This document shows, piece by piece, positions 1-6,478 of a stretch of 64,000 nt of DNA. The notes below the pieces were generated by a model, which was not told where the DNA came from, made no database searches, and was given only the letters and a program-made list of their open reading frames with translations. Position numbers and translations under genes: made by a program. Source of the DNA: Demequina litoralis (lineage in GTDB: Bacteria; Actinomycetota; Actinomycetes; Actinomycetales; Demequinaceae). The first letter of the stretch is position 1. Every line of letters starts with the position of its first letter. The stretch covers positions 1 to 64,000 of the forward strand of contig NZ_JAUHPW010000003.1 of assembly GCF_030418455.1 (NCBI RefSeq). The letters run 5' to 3'.

Positions 1-435
1 ATCCCCAACGCGGCCCTCGCGGCCCGGCTCCACGTCGCCCCGTCGACCACCCACGGCCGCGTCAAGGCGCTGCGCGAGGCCGGGGTGATCCGGTCGAGCC
101 ACATCGAGGTGGACTACACGGCGCTCGGCCTCGAGGTCCAGGGAATCGTGTCCGTCCGTCTCCGCGCGCAGGCCCGCCCGCAGATCAAGAGCTACGCCGC
201 GAAGGTGATCCAGCTGCCCAACGTGCTGTCGGTCTTCTTCGTGGGCGGCACCATCGACTTCCTCATCCACGTCGCCTGCACCTCGACCGCGCAGCTGCGC
301 GACTTCGTCGCGAGCGAGCTGAGCATGGACCCGGCGGTCGCCTCGACGGAGACGAACATCGTCTTCGACCACCTCATCGGCCAGGAGCACCTGGGCAGCG
401 GCGGTCTCGCGGCGCTGCGGGGCCCGATCCGCTAG
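1..435 (+). CDS. Lrp/AsnC-family transcriptional regulator (5' truncated)
   Basis: The reading frame is open from the first base, so the gene starts before the window. About 145 residues remain. The first ~30 (ARLHVAPSTTHGRVKALREA) look like the end of an AsnC-type helix-turn-helix, with the recognition helix in STTHGRVKAL. The rest (from about VDYTALGLEVQGIVSV) fits the RAM/AsnC ligand-binding alpha-beta fold, including the typical LPNVLSVFFVGGTIDFLIHV strand-turn-strand. Proteins of this family bind DNA as octamers of dimers and sense amino acids; the ligand and targets cannot be read here. The stop overlaps a copy of the GGGACGATGCG word. Family call is firm, role is not. Confidence 0.85.
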   Translation: MPNAALAARLHVAPSTTHGRVKALREAGVIRSSHIEVDYTALGLEVQGIVSVRLRAQARPQIKSYAAKVIQLPNVLSVFFVGGTIDFLIHVACTSTAQLRDFVASELSMDPAVASTETNIVFDHLIGQEHLGSGGLAALRGPIR

Positions 436-453
436 GGACGATGCGCCGTCGGC

Positions 454-1746
454 TCACGCCACCGGCGCCGGCACGCGCGGCGCCCGCGCGTAGACGAGCG
501 CGACCACGAGGTAGGCGCCCGCGACCCCGGCCATCACCCACGGCGAGTAGCCCGTGGTCGGCAGCACGGTCGCCGCGACGGCCGCGCTCGACACGAACGC
601 GACGTTGTACGCCATGTCGTAGAGGGTGAAAGCGCGGCCGCGGTACTCGTCCGCGGTGTCGCGCTGCACGATCGTGTCGACCGCGATCTTGCCGCCCTGG
701 ACCGCGAGGCTGATGATCACGGCGGCGCTGAGCAGCGACCACCGCGCCGACGACGCCGCGAGCAGCAGCTGGCCCGAGGCGCCCAGCACCAGGCAGCCGA
801 CGATCCACCGATGGCGCCCGACCTTGGGCCCGAGCCACGGCGTCACCACCGCCGCGAGCCCGAACCCGACCGCCGCGAAGCCGAGCACCAGGCTGAAGTT
901 CCCGAGCGACTCCTCGGGACGGTCCGGGTCGCCCAGGAGGTGACGCGACATGAGGATCGATGCGACGAACATGATGCCGTAGAGGAGCCGCTGCGCGGCC
1001 ATCACGGACAGCGCCTGGAACGGCGTGACGCGTCGCCACAGGTAGGTCACGCCCGACGCGAGCTCCGAGCCGAGCGCGCGCACCTGCGCGCCGAGCCGCA
1101 GCGCGGCCAGCGGGTTCTCCGGCCCGAGCTCGTCCCGGCGCAGGAGGGTCGCGGCCCAGGACGATGCGGCGAAGGCCGTGGCCGCCGACACGAGTGCCGC
1201 GAGGGCGAGGGAGGCGTCCGAGGCGGTCGGCGCGACGAAGGTCACCACGCCGCCGATCGCGGCGCCCGCGGCCGCGGCGATGGTGCCGAGCGTGGGCATG
1301 ATCGCGTTCGCGGCGAGCAGCTCGTGCGCCGGCACGACGTTCGCGAGGCCGGCCGACATCGCCGCGAGGAGGAAGCGGTTGACGGAGAGGGTGAGCAGCG
1401 CGAGAGCGTAGAGCGACCACAGCGGCCCGTCGACTGCGAGCACCGCGAGGATCAGGCCCGCAAGGCCCACCCTCACGAGGTTGCCGACGAGCAGGATCCG
1501 CTGGCGCGGCCAGCGGTCGATGAGCGGCCCGACGAACGGCCCCACCAGGGTGAACGGCGTGAGCAGCACCGCGAAGCCGATGGCGATCTCCGCGGGCGTC
1601 GCCGCCTGCGTCGGATCGAAGAAGAAGGCGGTGGCGATGCCCACCTGGAACATCCCGTCGCCCGCCTGCGAGAGCAGGCGCGACAGCGTCAGCCGGCGGA
1701 AGCCACGGGCCCGCCAGAGCCGTGCGAGGTCGCTGGCCAGGGTCAC
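454..1746 (-). CDS. MFS transporter, EntS-like drug/siderophore exporter family
   Basis: A 430-residue polytopic membrane protein with about twelve hydrophobic segments and the MFS loop signature between helices 2 and 3 (GPLIDRWPRQRIL). Sequence style (LSRLLSQAGDGMFQVGIATAFFF at the start) matches the MFS_3/EntS-like group, which exports drugs or siderophores by proton antiport at the plasma membrane. The GTG start at 1746 has no Shine-Dalgarno; instead TAGTCT lies exactly 6 nt upstream, so the message is probably leaderless. It is convergent with the Lrp/AsnC gene and divergent from the DUF805 genes. The substrate cannot be deduced. Confidence 0.8.
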   Translation of the reverse strand: MTLASDLARLWRARGFRRLTLSRLLSQAGDGMFQVGIATAFFFDPTQAATPAEIAIGFAVLLTPFTLVGPFVGPLIDRWPRQRILLVGNLVRVGLAGLILAVLAVDGPLWSLYALALLTLSVNRFLLAAMSAGLANVVPAHELLAANAIMPTLGTIAAAAGAAIGGVVTFVAPTASDASLALAALVSAATAFAASSWAATLLRRDELGPENPLAALRLGAQVRALGSELASGVTYLWRRVTPFQALSVMAAQRLLYGIMFVASILMSRHLLGDPDRPEESLGNFSLVLGFAAVGFGLAAVVTPWLGPKVGRHRWIVGCLVLGASGQLLLAASSARWSLLSAAVIISLAVQGGKIAVDTIVQRDTADEYRGRAFTLYDMAYNVAFVSSAAVAATVLPTTGYSPWVMAGVAGAYLVVALVYARAPRVPAPVA

Positions 1747-1752
1747 GTGCCC

Positions 1753-1758
1753 AGACTA
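1753..1758 (-). promoter_or_regulatory. -10 element of a probable leaderless promoter (MFS gene)
   Basis: On the minus strand TAGTCT is followed by 6 nt and then the GTG start codon at 1746. A TANNNT hexamer at this distance puts transcription start at the start codon. Confidence 0.5.
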
Positions 1759-1815
1759 GAGGTCCGGATGCGGGGGGAGGCATCAGTAGAGTGACGGAGG
1801 AAGAGGGGAGGCCGC

Positions 1816-2268
1816 ATGGGCTTCGGTGAAGCCGTCGCGACGTGCTTCCGCCGCTACGCGACGTTCCGCGGCCGCGCGGGCCGCCGCGAGTTCTGGTGGT
1901 TCCAGCTGTTCGCCTCGCTCGCGTGGATCGCGACGGTCGTGCTCGCATCGGTGCTGTGGCTCGCCGCCTTCGAGGGTGCCGCACGCCCCACCGAGGACCC
2001 CGCGATCAACCCCGACTCGGTCGCGTGGGGCCCGCTGACGGCGGCGCTCGGCGTGCTGCTGCTCTACACGCTGGTGATCACGGTGCCCGTGCTCGCGGTG
2101 ACCTCGCGCCGTCTCCACGACGTCGGCATGAGCACGTGGTGGCTCGTCCTTACGGTGCTCGGCCTCAGCATCGTCCTCTTCGCCATCGCCCTCGTCGAGG
2201 GCCAGCGCGGCGCCAACCGCTTCGGCCCCGACCCGCGCATCGTCCGCAGCGTTCCCGCCCCCGCGTAG
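1816..2268 (+). CDS. DUF805 membrane protein (copy 1 of 3)
   Basis: A 150-residue DUF805 protein. It has the family N-terminus (CFRRYATFRGRAGRREFWW), three to four hydrophobic helices, the SRRLHDVGMSTWW segment before the last helix pair, and the C-terminal GANRFGPDPR tail. ATG at 1816 follows a clear ribosome site (GAGGGGAGG), with a TAGAGT -10-like element at 1787-1792. This copy is the most divergent of three consecutive DUF805 genes and is longer, with an acidic loop after helix 1. DUF805 proteins are small inner-membrane proteins of unknown biochemical function, so none is assigned. Confidence 0.85.
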   Translation: MGFGEAVATCFRRYATFRGRAGRREFWWFQLFASLAWIATVVLASVLWLAAFEGAARPTEDPAINPDSVAWGPLTAALGVLLLYTLVITVPVLAVTSRRLHDVGMSTWWLVLTVLGLSIVLFAIALVEGQRGANRFGPDPRIVRSVPAPA

Positions 2269-2361
2269 CGGCGACACGGGCGCGCACCTGGGACAACGCT
2301 GTCAGCACTCGCTAGGGTGGGCGCGCCGGCGACCGCCGGCGCATCGATCAGGGGAGCAGAC

Positions 2362-2736
2362 ATGGGCGGTTACACGACGGCGCTGAAGCGCTACGCGGAG
2401 TTCAGCGGGCGCTCGCGCCGGGCCGAGTACTGGGGCTTCGTGCTCGTCAACGTGCTCATCTCGGTCGCCTTCAGCATCCTGCTGGCGGTCGCGGGGTACG
2501 ACTACGAGACGATGGAGGCGAGCGGCTTCGCGATCGTCATCCTGGTGGTCTTCGGCCTCTACGGTCTGGCGATCCTCATCCCGTCGCTCGCGCTGCAGTG
2601 GCGCCGGTACCAGGACATCGGCTGGCCGGGCGCAGTGTCGATCATCGGCTGGTTCGTCGGGCTGCTCACCCTCGTGGTCTCCTTCATCCCGGGCAACGAC
2701 GGCCCGAACCAGTACGGCCCGGACCCCAAGGCCTGA
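2362..2736 (+). CDS. DUF805 membrane protein (copy 2 of 3)
   Basis: A 124-residue DUF805 protein starting MGGYTTALKRYAEFSGRSRR. The start at 2362 is preferred over an in-frame upstream codon at 2317 because AGGGGAGCAG lies just upstream of it and the protein then matches its neighbour end to end. It has FSGRSRRAEYWGF at the N-terminus, three to four membrane helices, QWRRYQDIGWPGA before the last helix, and the NQYGPDPKA tail. It is a close paralogue of the next gene and probably arose by tandem duplication. TAGGGT at 2313-2318 is a likely -10. Function unknown. Confidence 0.88.
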   Translation: MGGYTTALKRYAEFSGRSRRAEYWGFVLVNVLISVAFSILLAVAGYDYETMEASGFAIVILVVFGLYGLAILIPSLALQWRRYQDIGWPGAVSIIGWFVGLLTLVVSFIPGNDGPNQYGPDPKA

Positions 2737-2746
2737 GGTCTCCGCA

Positions 2747-2777
2747 GCCACGCCGCGCGCGCGACGCGCGGCGTGGC
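2747..2777 (+). terminator. Strong GC hairpin between DUF805 copies 2 and 3
   Basis: A near-perfect inverted repeat (GCCACGCCGCGCG with CGCGCGGCGTGGC) starts 10 nt after the stop at 2736. There is no T tract. A TAGCGT -10-like element for the next gene abuts it at 2778-2783, so the two paralogues are probably transcribed separately. Confidence 0.6.
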
Positions 2778-2814
2778 TAGCGTGGGAGCCATCCGGATCG
2801 CAGGGAGGTCCACG

Positions 2815-3189
2815 ATGGGCGGCTTCGTCGCCGGGTTCCGGCGCTACACCGAGTTCACGGGACGCTCACGTCGCCGCGACTACTGGGGCTTCGTCCTCGT
2901 CAACGCGCTGATCTTCGCCGTGGGAGCGACGCTCGCCCTCACCGTGGGACGCGACGCGGACGCGAGCACCTACACGACGCTCGGATGGGCGATCGTGATC
3001 GCCCTGTCCTTCTACGGGCTGGTGCTGCTGGTGCCGGGCATCGCGCTCCAGTTCCGCCGCTACCAGGACATCGGCTGGAACGGCGCCTGGTCGCTGCTCG
3101 GCTGGATCGTCCCGCTGCTCACCTTCGTGGTCGCCTGCATCCCGGGGAACCAGGGGCCGAACCGTTTCGGGCCCGACCCGAAGGGCTGA
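2815..3189 (+). CDS. DUF805 membrane protein (copy 3 of 3)
   Basis: A 124-residue DUF805 protein. Start chosen at 2815 behind CAGGGAGGT, giving MGGFVAGFRRYTEFTGRSRR, collinear with copy 2; in-frame upstream codons at 2773 would add an unmatched extension. It shows the same block order as copy 2: aromatic/arginine N-terminus, hydrophobic helices, QFRRYQDIGWNGA, and the NRFGPDPKG tail. The C-terminal tail is nearly identical in copies 2 and 3, indicating recent duplication or selection. Likely a small integral membrane protein; no biochemical role is known for the family. Confidence 0.88.
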   Translation: MGGFVAGFRRYTEFTGRSRRRDYWGFVLVNALIFAVGATLALTVGRDADASTYTTLGWAIVIALSFYGLVLLVPGIALQFRRYQDIGWNGAWSLLGWIVPLLTFVVACIPGNQGPNRFGPDPKG

Positions 3190-3259
3190 GCGGCGCGAAA
3201 GGCCAGGGAAAAGGCCTCCTCCGGTTGCAGGGGTACGTGCCTCGGGCCAGGCTGGACGT

Positions 3260-3943
3260 ATGAGCATCCCGGCACGCGTGGCGATCGTGGGCGGGGCCGG
3301 CAAGGTGGCCCGTCGGCTCATCCCCATCCTCCTGCACCGCGATCACGAGGTGATCGCGCTCGCCCGACGGGAGGAGCAGCTCGGCGCGCTGGCCGACCTG
3401 GGCGCGATCGCGCGCCACCTCGACATCGAGGCGGCCGACGAGCCGGACTTCGCGGCGGTGCTGGGCGGCTGCGACGCCGTCGTCTTCGCGGCGGGGGGCG
3501 GGCCCGACGGCAACGCCTCGCGCAAGCGCACCGTGGATCTCGAGGGGTCGCTCAAGGCGCAGGCGGGTGCGAAGCTCCGCGGCATCAAGCGGTTCGTGCA
3601 GGTGTCGGCCATGGGTGTGGATGCGGAGCCGGACCCCGAGCGCGGCGACGTGTGGACCGCGTACGTCTACGCCAAGCGGGAGGCGGACGCGGCGCTGCGC
3701 AGCTCGGGCCTCGCGTGGACCATCCTGCGCCCGGGCGCGCTGACGGACGGTCCCGGCACCGGCTGCATCGCCATCGGGGACAAGGTCCAGCCGTACTCGA
3801 TCCCGCGCGTGGACGTCGCGCAGACCATCGCCTCGTGCATCTCCCGTCCCCGGACCGCGGGGCATCAGTGGGAGATCGTCACCGGTCCGGAGCCGATCGG
3901 CACGATCCTCGACCAGCTCACCAAGGACGCCGCCCGCGCGTGA
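3260..3943 (+). CDS. Atypical SDR / NAD(P)-binding Rossmann protein
   Basis: 227 residues of the NmrA/YhfK-like atypical short-chain dehydrogenase group (NAD(P)H-binding family). Near the N-terminus is the glycine-rich dinucleotide loop in VAIVGGAGKVARRL. Next come CDAVVFAAGGG in the central sheet and KRFVQVSAMGVD, where these proteins keep the Ser. Then YAKREADAALRSSGLAWTILRPGAL supplies the Tyr-Lys-like pair. Relatives act as redox sensors, epimerase-like enzymes or quinone-type reductases, so the substrate is open. CAGGCT lies exactly 6 nt before ATG 3260, suggesting weak leaderless expression. Confident on fold, not on role. Confidence 0.78.
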   Translation: MSIPARVAIVGGAGKVARRLIPILLHRDHEVIALARREEQLGALADLGAIARHLDIEAADEPDFAAVLGGCDAVVFAAGGGPDGNASRKRTVDLEGSLKAQAGAKLRGIKRFVQVSAMGVDAEPDPERGDVWTAYVYAKREADAALRSSGLAWTILRPGALTDGPGTGCIAIGDKVQPYSIPRVDVAQTIASCISRPRTAGHQWEIVTGPEPIGTILDQLTKDAARA

Positions 3944-3993
3944 ACGGCCACGCGCCGGTCGGGGCCGCGTCCTTCGGCCCCTCCTCTCGCCGT

Positions 3994-3999
3994 TAGGGT
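3994..3999 (+). promoter_or_regulatory. -10 element of a probable leaderless promoter
   Basis: TAGGGT is followed by exactly 6 nt and ATG 4006, with no ribosome site between. Confidence 0.55.
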
Positions 4000-4005
4000 C
4001 CCTCC

Positions 4006-4407
4006 ATGGCCACCTGGAAGCACGTCTCGACGTACCTGACCAAGGAGCTGCGGGCGCAGCCGATCGACAAGGCGCGGCTCGCGATCGAGCTGCCGCCGAC
4101 GACCGAGGGAGCGGCGCCGATCTCGCTGGTGGCGGTGCACGCCGCGGGCGAGGACCCCACGGCCGAGCAGGTGATCCTCCGGGTGGTGGTGGGACCGGCG
4201 AACTCGCTGGACCTGGACACGGCGCTCTCGATCGCGGGCACGTCCTCGCGCGGCGGCCTCGTGACGGCCGGCCAGACGGTGCTGCTCACGCACTCGTTCC
4301 TGCTCGCGCCGCTGACCGCCGCGGAGGCCCAGGGCACGGCGGGGGTGTCGATCGCGCACCTCGCCGGCGTGCTCGAGCAGATCCGGGCGGCGAGCGCCGC
4401 GGGCTGA
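4006..4407 (+). CDS. Hypothetical protein (133 aa), unknown family
   Basis: A 133-residue soluble protein that I do not recognise. It begins MATWKHVSTYLTKELRAQPI, has no signal peptide or membrane segment, and alternates short predicted strands (VILRVVVG, GQTVLLTHSFLLAP) with a C-terminal helix (LAGVLEQIRAASAAG). The composition is typical of its neighbours, so it is probably real. Start supported by the TAGGGT element 6 nt upstream. It converges on ino1, sharing a bidirectional terminator. No function is proposed. Confidence 0.65.
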   Translation: MATWKHVSTYLTKELRAQPIDKARLAIELPPTTEGAAPISLVAVHAAGEDPTAEQVILRVVVGPANSLDLDTALSIAGTSSRGGLVTAGQTVLLTHSFLLAPLTAAEAQGTAGVSIAHLAGVLEQIRAASAAG

Positions 4408-4474
4408 CGTCGGCCGTCGACGCCGGGGACGCGCCGCACCGCGCGACCCGAGCCGCGCATCGTCCCCGGCAGGC

Positions 4475-4514
4475 AGAAGGCCCGGGCCCCCCTCAGCGGG
4501 GGCCCGGGCCTTCT
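4475..4514. terminator. Bidirectional intrinsic terminator
   Basis: A perfect 17-bp stem (AGAAGGCCCGGGCCCCC at 4475-4491 and its complement at 4498-4514) with a 6-nt loop lies between the convergent hypothetical gene and ino1. It serves both strands. Confidence 0.85.
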
Positions 4515-4545
4515 CTATGCCTCAGCGGGTCTCTGACGAGACGGT

Positions 4546-5637
4546 TCAGCGCTCGACGGCGCCTTCGATGAAGGACTCGAGCTGGGCGCGGCCCTTCGTG
4601 TCCTCCATCTGGACCGGCGGCGACTTCATGAAGTAGGTCGACGCGGACAGGATCGGGCCGCCGATGCCGCGGTCCTTGGCGATCTTCGCGGCGCGCATGG
4701 CGTCGATGATGATGCCGGCCGAGTTCGGGGAGTCCCACACCTCGAGCTTGTACTCCAGGTTGAGGGGCACCTCGCCGAAGGCCGAGCCCTCGAGGCGGAC
4801 GTACGCCCACTTGCGGTCGTCGAGCCACGCGACGTAGTCGGACGGGCCGATGTGCACGTCGCGGCCGTCCTTGATGCCGGAGAGCGGGCCGGTGAGGTTC
4901 GAGGTGACGGCCTGGGTCTTCGAGATCTTCTTGGACTCGAGACGCTCGCGCTCGAGCATGTTCTTGAAGTCCATGTTGCCGCCGACGTTGAGCTGGTACG
5001 TGCGGTCGAGGCGCACGCCGCGGTCCTCGAACAGCTTCGCCATCACGCGGTGGGTGATGGTCGCGCCGACCTGCGACTTGATGTCGTCGCCGACGATCGG
5101 CACGCCGGCCTCCTCGAACTTCGCCGCCCACTCCGGGTCGGACGCGATGAAGACGGGGAGGGCGTTGACGAAGGCGACGCCCGCGTCGATCGCGCACTGC
5201 GCGTAGAACTTCGCGGCCTGCTCCGAGCCCACGGGGAGGTAGCAGACGAGGACGTCGACCTCGCGGTCCTTGAGGACCTGGACCACGTCGACGGGCTGCT
5301 CGTCGGACTCGACGATGGTCTGGCGGTAGTACTTGCCGAGGCCGTCGAGGGTCACGCCGCGCTGGACCTGGACGTCGGTCTTGGGGACGTCGCAGATCTT
5401 GATGGTGTTGTTCTCGGACGACTGGGTCGCCTCGACGAGCTCCTTGCCCACCTTGAGCGAGTCGACGTCGAACGCGGCCACGAACTCGATGTCCGAGACG
5501 TGGTAGTCGCCGAACTGGACGTGCATGAGGCCCGGGACGGTCTCCTCGGCCTTGGCGTTCTTGTAGAACTCCACACCCTGGATGAGCGACGTGGCGCAGT
5601 TGCCGACGCCGACGATGGCGGCACGAAGCTTGGCCAT
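4546..5637 (-). CDS. ino1: Inositol-3-phosphate synthase
   Basis: 363 residues, the usual length for the actinobacterial form. It converts D-glucose 6-phosphate to 1D-myo-inositol 3-phosphate with catalytic NAD+ in the cytoplasm, feeding phosphatidylinositol, mycothiol and inositol-lipid synthesis. The NAD-binding loop is at residues 9-15 (VGVGNCA). Other conserved blocks are [30 protein letters not shown] and [13 protein letters not shown] 5637 follows a purine-rich GGAGACAAC site. The PadR gene ends 17 bp upstream on the same strand, so the two form an operon, an arrangement also known in Mycobacterium (Rv0046c-Rv0047c). Confidence 0.96.
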   Translation of the reverse strand: MAKLRAAIVGVGNCATSLIQGVEFYKNAKAEETVPGLMHVQFGDYHVSDIEFVAAFDVDSLKVGKELVEATQSSENNTIKICDVPKTDVQVQRGVTLDGLGKYYRQTIVESDEQPVDVVQVLKDREVDVLVCYLPVGSEQAAKFYAQCAIDAGVAFVNALPVFIASDPEWAAKFEEAGVPIVGDDIKSQVGATITHRVMAKLFEDRGVRLDRTYQLNVGGNMDFKNMLERERLESKKISKTQAVTSNLTGPLSGIKDGRDVHIGPSDYVAWLDDRKWAYVRLEGSAFGEVPLNLEYKLEVWDSPNSAGIIIDAMRAAKIAKDRGIGGPILSASTYFMKSPPVQMEDTKGRAQLESFIEGAVER

Positions 5638-5654
5638 GGTTGTTGTCTCCTTGA

Positions 5655-6242
5655 CTAGTGGCCCGTGGGGGTAGGACCTGGGTTGTCACCGCCGGGGGCG
5701 GATCGTTCATTCTCGATGAGCCGGTCGAGCCAAGAGATCTCGCGCTCGACCTGCTCGAGGCCGTGGCGCTGGAGCTCGGCGGTGTAGGCGTCGTGGCGCT
5801 CGTGCATCCGCTTGAGCCCCTCGGCGACCTCCTCGAGCCGCTCGGAGAGGCGGCTGCGCCGCCCCTCGAGGATCCGCAGCCGCGTGGCGGCGTCGGTGTG
5901 GGCGAAGAGCGAGAACCGGACGTCGAACGCGTCGTCGTCCCACGACGACGCGCCGGCGCTCGCCAGCTCCTCGGCCAGTCGGGTGCGACCCGCGTCGGTG
6001 AGGCTGTACGCGATGCGCGCGCGGCGGGATGATGCGGGGGACGCGCCCGCGGGCTCCTCGCCCGCGGACTCGATGAGCCCCGCCTCGACCATGCGGCGCA
6101 GGCACGGGTACAGCGACCCGTAGCTGAGGGCCCTGAACGGGCCCAGCTCGGCTCCCAGACGCTTGCGGATCTGGTAGCCGTGCAGCGGCTGGTCGCGGAG
6201 GATGCCGAGGATCGCGAGCGTCAGGACGTCGGTCTTGGTCAC
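5655..6242 (-). CDS. PadR-family transcriptional regulator
   Basis: 195 residues. The N-terminal winged helix-turn-helix is classic PadR ([20 protein letters not shown], then [20 protein letters not shown]). The C-terminal half is the Vir-like helical dimerisation region ([20 protein letters not shown]). The start is GTG 6242 (VTKTDVLTL) behind GGAGAGGAG. It is the first gene of an operon with ino1. A perfect palindrome with 3-nt spacer lies 55 bp upstream, so autoregulation and control of ino1, perhaps also of the divergent PBP gene, is likely. PadR proteins usually repress and are relieved by small ligands; the ligand is unknown here. Confidence 0.9.
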   Translation of the reverse strand: MTKTDVLTLAILGILRDQPLHGYQIRKRLGAELGPFRALSYGSLYPCLRRMVEAGLIESAGEEPAGASPASSRRARIAYSLTDAGRTRLAEELASAGASSWDDDAFDVRFSLFAHTDAATRLRILEGRRSRLSERLEEVAEGLKRMHERHDAYTAELQRHGLEQVEREISWLDRLIENERSAPGGDNPGPTPTGH

Positions 6243-6263
6243 GCGCGGCTCCTCTCTCCTCGC

Positions 6264-6281
6264 GGCCCGCAGCAGCGGGCC
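6264..6281 (-). promoter_or_regulatory. Leader hairpin upstream of padR
   Basis: GGCCCGC-AGCA-GCGGGCC forms a perfect 7-bp stem in the expected 5' leader of the padR-ino1 message, just before its ribosome site. It may influence translation or only be structural. Confidence 0.35.
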
Positions 6282-6296
6282 GATATCACGACCAGT

Positions 6297-6313
6297 TGTA
6301 TCGCACCGATACA
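6297..6313. promoter_or_regulatory. Candidate PadR operator in the padR/PBP divergent region
   Basis: TGTATCG-CAC-CGATACA is a perfect 7-3-7 palindrome in the 236-bp gap between divergent padR and the PBP gene. It is AT-richer than its surroundings and resembles the GTAT/ATAC half-sites of PadR operators. Confidence 0.55.
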
Positions 6314-6478
6314 TCGGAGACCGTACAGTAGGGCGAACCGATGCGCGAATCCGCCGCGCCGCGGGGACACGGGGCGACGTTCGCGCGTTGGACGATGCGG
6401 CGATCGGCCCCCCGTGGCGACGCCCCCGGGTGCGCCCGCGTCCGCAGCCGCCCATCCAGCGATCCGTAAGGTGGTCAC

